DNA from: Bacteroidales bacterium
GTDB lineage: Bacteria > Bacteroidota > Bacteroidia > Bacteroidales > UBA7960
Reading direction: 5' to 3'
Assembly (NCBI GenBank): GCA_007132395.1
Contig: SLOR01000014.1
Span: forward strand, 1 to 9,336
DNA: 9,336 nucleotides
Under the pieces are notes generated by a model. It did not search any database. It was not told the DNA's origin and was given only the letters and a program-made list of their open reading frames with translations. Numbering within the stretch: the stretch's first letter is position 1; every line of letters begins with the position of its first letter. Positions 6,867 to 9,336 of the stretch are shown piece after piece. The position numbers were made by a program, and so were the translations under genes.

Positions 6867-8240
6867 ATGCAGATGAAAAAAATTAAGATGGCCGTGGTAG
6901 TAAGTTTTCTTTTCATGGCTTTTGTGCCTGCACTCATGTCGCAGGAACGCGTTATTATAGATCAGGTAGTAGCAGTGGTGGGCAACAGTGCCATCCTGAA
7001 GTCAGACCTTTTTAATCAGCAACGCCAGCTTGAGTCGCAGGGCGTAACTTTCGGTTCCGATGCACAATGTGGTTTGCTGGACGAAATGCTCTACCAGAAG
7101 CTTTTATTTAATCAGGCCGTTATTGATAGTGTGGAAGTGTCAGATCAACAGGTCGAACAAATTCTTGAAAGAAGACTACGATTTTTTATCCAGCAAATTG
7201 GTTCGCGCGAACAGCTTGAAGCATACTACGGAAAATCAATCGATGAGCTTAAGGACGAATTCAGACCTATGGTTAGAGAACAGGAGCTTAGCCAGATAAT
7301 GGAAAGCACAATTACACGAAATGTACGTGTTACTCCTTCCGAGGTACGCAGGTTTTTTCAGAATACACCGTCCGATAGTATACCCATGGTAGAAAGTGAG
7401 ATGGAGTTGGCCCAGATTGTAATTCAACCAGCAATAGAGCCTGAAGAAAAGCAGGAAACCCGCAACAGGCTCAATGAGTTCCGTGAAAGGATTCTGAAAG
7501 GGGAAAGCTTCAGCACCCTGGCAATCCTTTATTCGGAAGACCCTGGTTCTGCAAGAAGAGGAGGGGAGCTTGGTTTTTACGGACGGGGTGAACTGTATCC
7601 CGAATTTGAAGCAACGGCATTTGGTTTAAGGCCAGGTGAAGTTTCTGAGGTGATTGAAACCCAGGCAGGATTGCATATCATGCAGCTGATTGAAAGAAGA
7701 GGTGAGCAGATTAATGTACGCCATATACTTGTGCAACCCAAAGTATCTCCTCAGCAATTAAATGCTGCCAGAAACAAGCTTGACAGCATACGGAATCTTA
7801 TACTGGACGAAGAGCTTACCTTTGCCCAGGCTGCCATAAAGTTTTCGGATGACCCCGGCAGAATCAATGAGGGCATAATGGTAAATCCTTATACCAATAC
7901 CACCCGTTTTAAAAATGATGAAATTGAACCTAACCTCTTTTTTGTTGTTGACAAACTCGAAGTAGGTGGAATTTCCGGCCCTGTTCCCAAGATGACCGAG
8001 GAGGGGCAGCAGGCCTTCCGAATTGTTAAAGTTCGTAACAGGATAGAGGCCCATGAAGCTACCCTTGAGGGTGATTATGATTTTGTACAGCAACTGGCAT
8101 TGAATAAGAAGAAGATGAAAACAGTCCAGGACTGGATTCGCACGAGGCTTGGAAATACATATATTCACATTAATGATGATTTTTTGAACTGCAACTTTTC
8201 CATTCCATGGAATCAGCAGGTTGTATCTCATAATAAATAG
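6867..8240 (+). CDS. surA: Periplasmic chaperone / peptidyl-prolyl isomerase SurA
   Basis: SurA carries unfolded outer-membrane proteins through the periplasm to the BAM machinery. The 457-residue product has a signal peptide (MKKIK n-region, hydrophobic to about 22, likely cleavage after ALMS at 25). The SurA N-terminal chaperone domain follows, beginning VVAVVGNSAILKSDL and including VRVTPSEVRRFFQNTP. Two parvulin domains come next. Domain 1 (about 178-277) reads ELAQIVIQ with Gln183 where the first conserved histidine is expected, but keeps the second (GLHIMQL, H270). Domain 2 (about 284-390) keeps the first histidine (VRHILVQ, H286) but has Arg385 in AFRIVKV where the second is expected. 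A C-terminal helix and strand (residues 400-457) complete the SurA architecture. Length and domain order agree with SurA, about 428 residues in Escherichia coli. A second in-frame ATG at 6873 gives 455 residues and an equally good signal peptide; upstream A-rich sequence slightly favours 6867. moxR follows after 26 bases. Confidence 0.9.
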   Translation: MQMKKIKMAVVVSFLFMAFVPALMSQERVIIDQVVAVVGNSAILKSDLFNQQRQLESQGVTFGSDAQCGLLDEMLYQKLLFNQAVIDSVEVSDQQVEQILERRLRFFIQQIGSREQLEAYYGKSIDELKDEFRPMVREQELSQIMESTITRNVRVTPSEVRRFFQNTPSDSIPMVESEMELAQIVIQPAIEPEEKQETRNRLNEFRERILKGESFSTLAILYSEDPGSARRGGELGFYGRGELYPEFEATAFGLRPGEVSEVIETQAGLHIMQLIERRGEQINVRHILVQPKVSPQQLNAARNKLDSIRNLILDEELTFAQAAIKFSDDPGRINEGIMVNPYTNTTRFKNDEIEPNLFFVVDKLEVGGISGPVPKMTEEGQQAFRIVKVRNRIEAHEATLEGDYDFVQQLALNKKKMKTVQDWIRTRLGNTYIHINDDFLNCNFSIPWNQQVVSHNK

Positions 8241-8266
8241 ATCTCTTAATTATTAAAAATAATCAT

Positions 8267-9232
8267 ATGGAATTCAAGTCTGATGTTGAAGCCCTTGACG
8301 CATTTGCTCAGAAATACAATATACTCAGGGAGGAAATAGCTAAAGTGATAGTAGGGCAGGATGAAGTTGTGAAAAAGGTATTGATTTCCATTTTCAGCCG
8401 CGGGCACTGTTTGCTGGTGGGTGTGCCCGGGCTGGCCAAAACGTTGCTGGTGAATACCATTGCCCGCACACTGGGTTTAAAATACAGCAGGATACAATTC
8501 ACTCCCGATCTGATGCCTTCTGATATTATTGGTACAGAAATTCTGGACGAATCCCGCAATTTTCGTTTCATTGAAGGCCCCGTTTTTGCCAACATTATTC
8601 TTGCCGACGAAATAAACAGAACACCTCCCAAAACCCAGTCTGCGCTTTTGGAGGCTATGCAGGAAAAATCTGTTACGGCAGCGGGGATTACCTACAAGCT
8701 TGATGACCCCTTCTTTGTGCTGGCTACACAAAACCCCATTGAGCAGGAAGGTACTTATCCATTACCCGAGGCGCAGCTCGACAGGTTTATGTTTAATGTA
8801 TGGCTGGATTATCCCAGTTTTGATGAAGAAATGATGGTGGTAAAAAGTACAACCACAGATAAGCAGAGTCAGCTGGATGTTGTACTTACTGCTGCAGATA
8901 TTATATACTTTCAGAAACTTATTCGTAAAATTCCAGTTGCAGATAATGTGGTTGAGTATGCTGTAAGGTTGGCATCCAAAACAAGGCCCGGTTCCGAAAT
9001 GGCCCACGATATTACCAGGGAATACATTAGCTGGGGAGCCGGACCCAGAGCCTCGCAATATCTTATTATTGGTGCTAAATGCCATGCGGCTATCAATGGC
9101 AAGTATTCGCCCGATATCGAAGATGTTAATGCCATTGCATATGATGTATTGAGGCACCGGGTTGTGAGAAATTATAAGGCTGAAGCCGAAGGAATGAGTA
9201 TTGAGAAAATTGTGGAAGCCCTTGCCGAGTAA
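8267..9232 (+). CDS. MoxR-type AAA+ ATPase
   Basis: The 321-residue cytoplasmic protein is a full-length MoxR-family AAA+ ATPase; these act as chaperones that use ATP to assemble or activate partner proteins, commonly ones with von Willebrand factor A domains. In order it shows the N-terminal VIVGQDEVV helix, Walker A GVPGLAKT (52-59), the FTPDLMPSDIIGTE segment (78-91), Walker B ILADEINR with D114 and E115, and sensor 1 in ATQNP with N156. The family signature EGTYPLPEAQLDRF (161-174) has R173 as likely arginine finger, and the lid contains GAGPRASQ with R261 as likely sensor 2. No signal peptide or membrane segment is present. The start ATG at 8267 lies 26 bases after the surA stop with only an A/T-rich spacer, so the two are probably one transcript. 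In many Bacteroidota MoxR genes precede a DUF58/BatA-E aerotolerance-like cluster, but none is seen in the 104 bases left. The substrate cannot be inferred from this sequence. Confidence 0.93.
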   Translation: MEFKSDVEALDAFAQKYNILREEIAKVIVGQDEVVKKVLISIFSRGHCLLVGVPGLAKTLLVNTIARTLGLKYSRIQFTPDLMPSDIIGTEILDESRNFRFIEGPVFANIILADEINRTPPKTQSALLEAMQEKSVTAAGITYKLDDPFFVLATQNPIEQEGTYPLPEAQLDRFMFNVWLDYPSFDEEMMVVKSTTTDKQSQLDVVLTAADIIYFQKLIRKIPVADNVVEYAVRLASKTRPGSEMAHDITREYISWGAGPRASQYLIIGAKCHAAINGKYSPDIEDVNAIAYDVLRHRVVRNYKAEAEGMSIEKIVEALAE

Positions 9233-9236
9233 ATCC

Positions 9237-9283
9237 TAAATACTTTAATGTTTCTCATTGTTGATAAAAGAATAGAGTATTTA
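9237..9283 (+). terminator. A/T-rich inverted repeat after moxR, weak terminator candidate
   Basis: TAAATACTTTA (9237-9247) can pair with TAGAGTATTTA (9273-9283), eleven pairs including one G-U, across a 25-base loop. T-rich sequence follows (CTTTTGTTTT). The long loop and A/T composition make it weak, and it may be chance in an A/T-rich spacer. Confidence 0.25.
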
Positions 9284-9286
9284 ACT

Positions 9287-9314
9287 TTTGTTTTACAGAA
9301 AAGTTGTATCTTTA
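9287..9314 (+). promoter_or_regulatory. Candidate promoter for a gene beyond the window end
   Basis: TATCTTTA at 9307-9314 matches the Bacteroidota -7 element TAnnTTTG at all but the last position. TTTG at 9287-9290 lies 16 bases upstream, a little closer than the usual -33 spacing. If real, the next gene on the plus strand is transcribed independently of surA-moxR. Confidence 0.4.
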
Positions 9315-9336
9315 TAACCCTTTTTGCAAAACCTAA

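Noticed and set aside
7758..8231. Minus-strand open frame of 157 codons opposite surA
   Set aside because: It covers the second parvulin domain and C-terminal region of surA on the other strand and shows no family signature.
6867..8240. Loss of one histidine in each SurA parvulin domain as evidence of a pseudogene
   Set aside because: The frame is intact and of full length, and SurA proteins often have parvulin domains with weak or no isomerase activity while remaining chaperones.
1..9336. Search for insertion sequences, CRISPR arrays, tRNAs, toxin-antitoxin or defence genes
   Set aside because: No direct repeat arrays, transposase motifs, tRNA-like cloverleaf or defence-type proteins were seen; intergenic spaces are short and filled by the sites listed.

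Overview
The window reads as chromosomal DNA from a member of the Bacteroidota, probably a Bacteroidales/Marinilabiliales-like or related lineage. The main signs are a secreted protein ending in a gliding-motility/type IX secretion (type B, CHU_C) C-terminal domain, a guaB gene followed by several SurA/PpiC-type foldases, A/T-rich translation starts without Shine-Dalgarno sequences, and a perfect match (TACTTTTG) to the Bacteroidota -7 promoter element TAnnTTTG in front of guaB. All genes lie on the plus strand. I see no mobile element, CRISPR array, tRNA, rRNA or broken gene.

Layout. Positions 1-446 hold the C-terminal end of an M16B-type zinc peptidase family protein cut by the window edge, closed by a GC hairpin that overlaps its stop codon. 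Positions 522-2093 encode a secreted surface protein with a signal peptide, about four fibronectin-III-like beta domains and a T9SS type B sorting domain. Positions 2224-3693 are guaB (IMP dehydrogenase) with its own promoter. Two envelope foldase genes follow closely: a 671-residue periplasmic protein with two parvulin domains plus a probable degenerate third (3751-5766), and a 283-residue lipoprotein with a SurA-like N-terminal half but no recognisable parvulin active site (5836-6687). A strong 11-bp inverted repeat at 6709-6737 separates this set from surA (6867-8240), which is followed after only 26 bases by a MoxR-type AAA+ ATPase gene (8267-9232). The last 104 bases are non-coding and appear to hold a promoter for a gene beyond the window.

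How the genes fit together. The three consecutive foldase-like genes form a cluster for folding of secreted and outer-membrane proteins: a multi-domain PPIase, a lipid-anchored chaperone-like relative and a canonical SurA. The upstream T9SS cargo protein is the kind of exported client such chaperones might serve, but nothing in the sequence links them directly. guaB is a cytoplasmic purine-biosynthesis gene whose association is probably one of shared transcription. MoxR-type ATPases act in the cytoplasm as chaperones, usually with von Willebrand factor A proteins; here the near-contiguous spacing with surA suggests co-transcription, but no VWA or DUF58 partner is inside the window.

Overall this is a conserved housekeeping/envelope-biogenesis region. 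I found no convincing new system. The points worth a second look are the graded loss of parvulin active-site residues across the three foldase genes, the surA-moxR pairing, and a few inverted repeats in the intergenic spaces.
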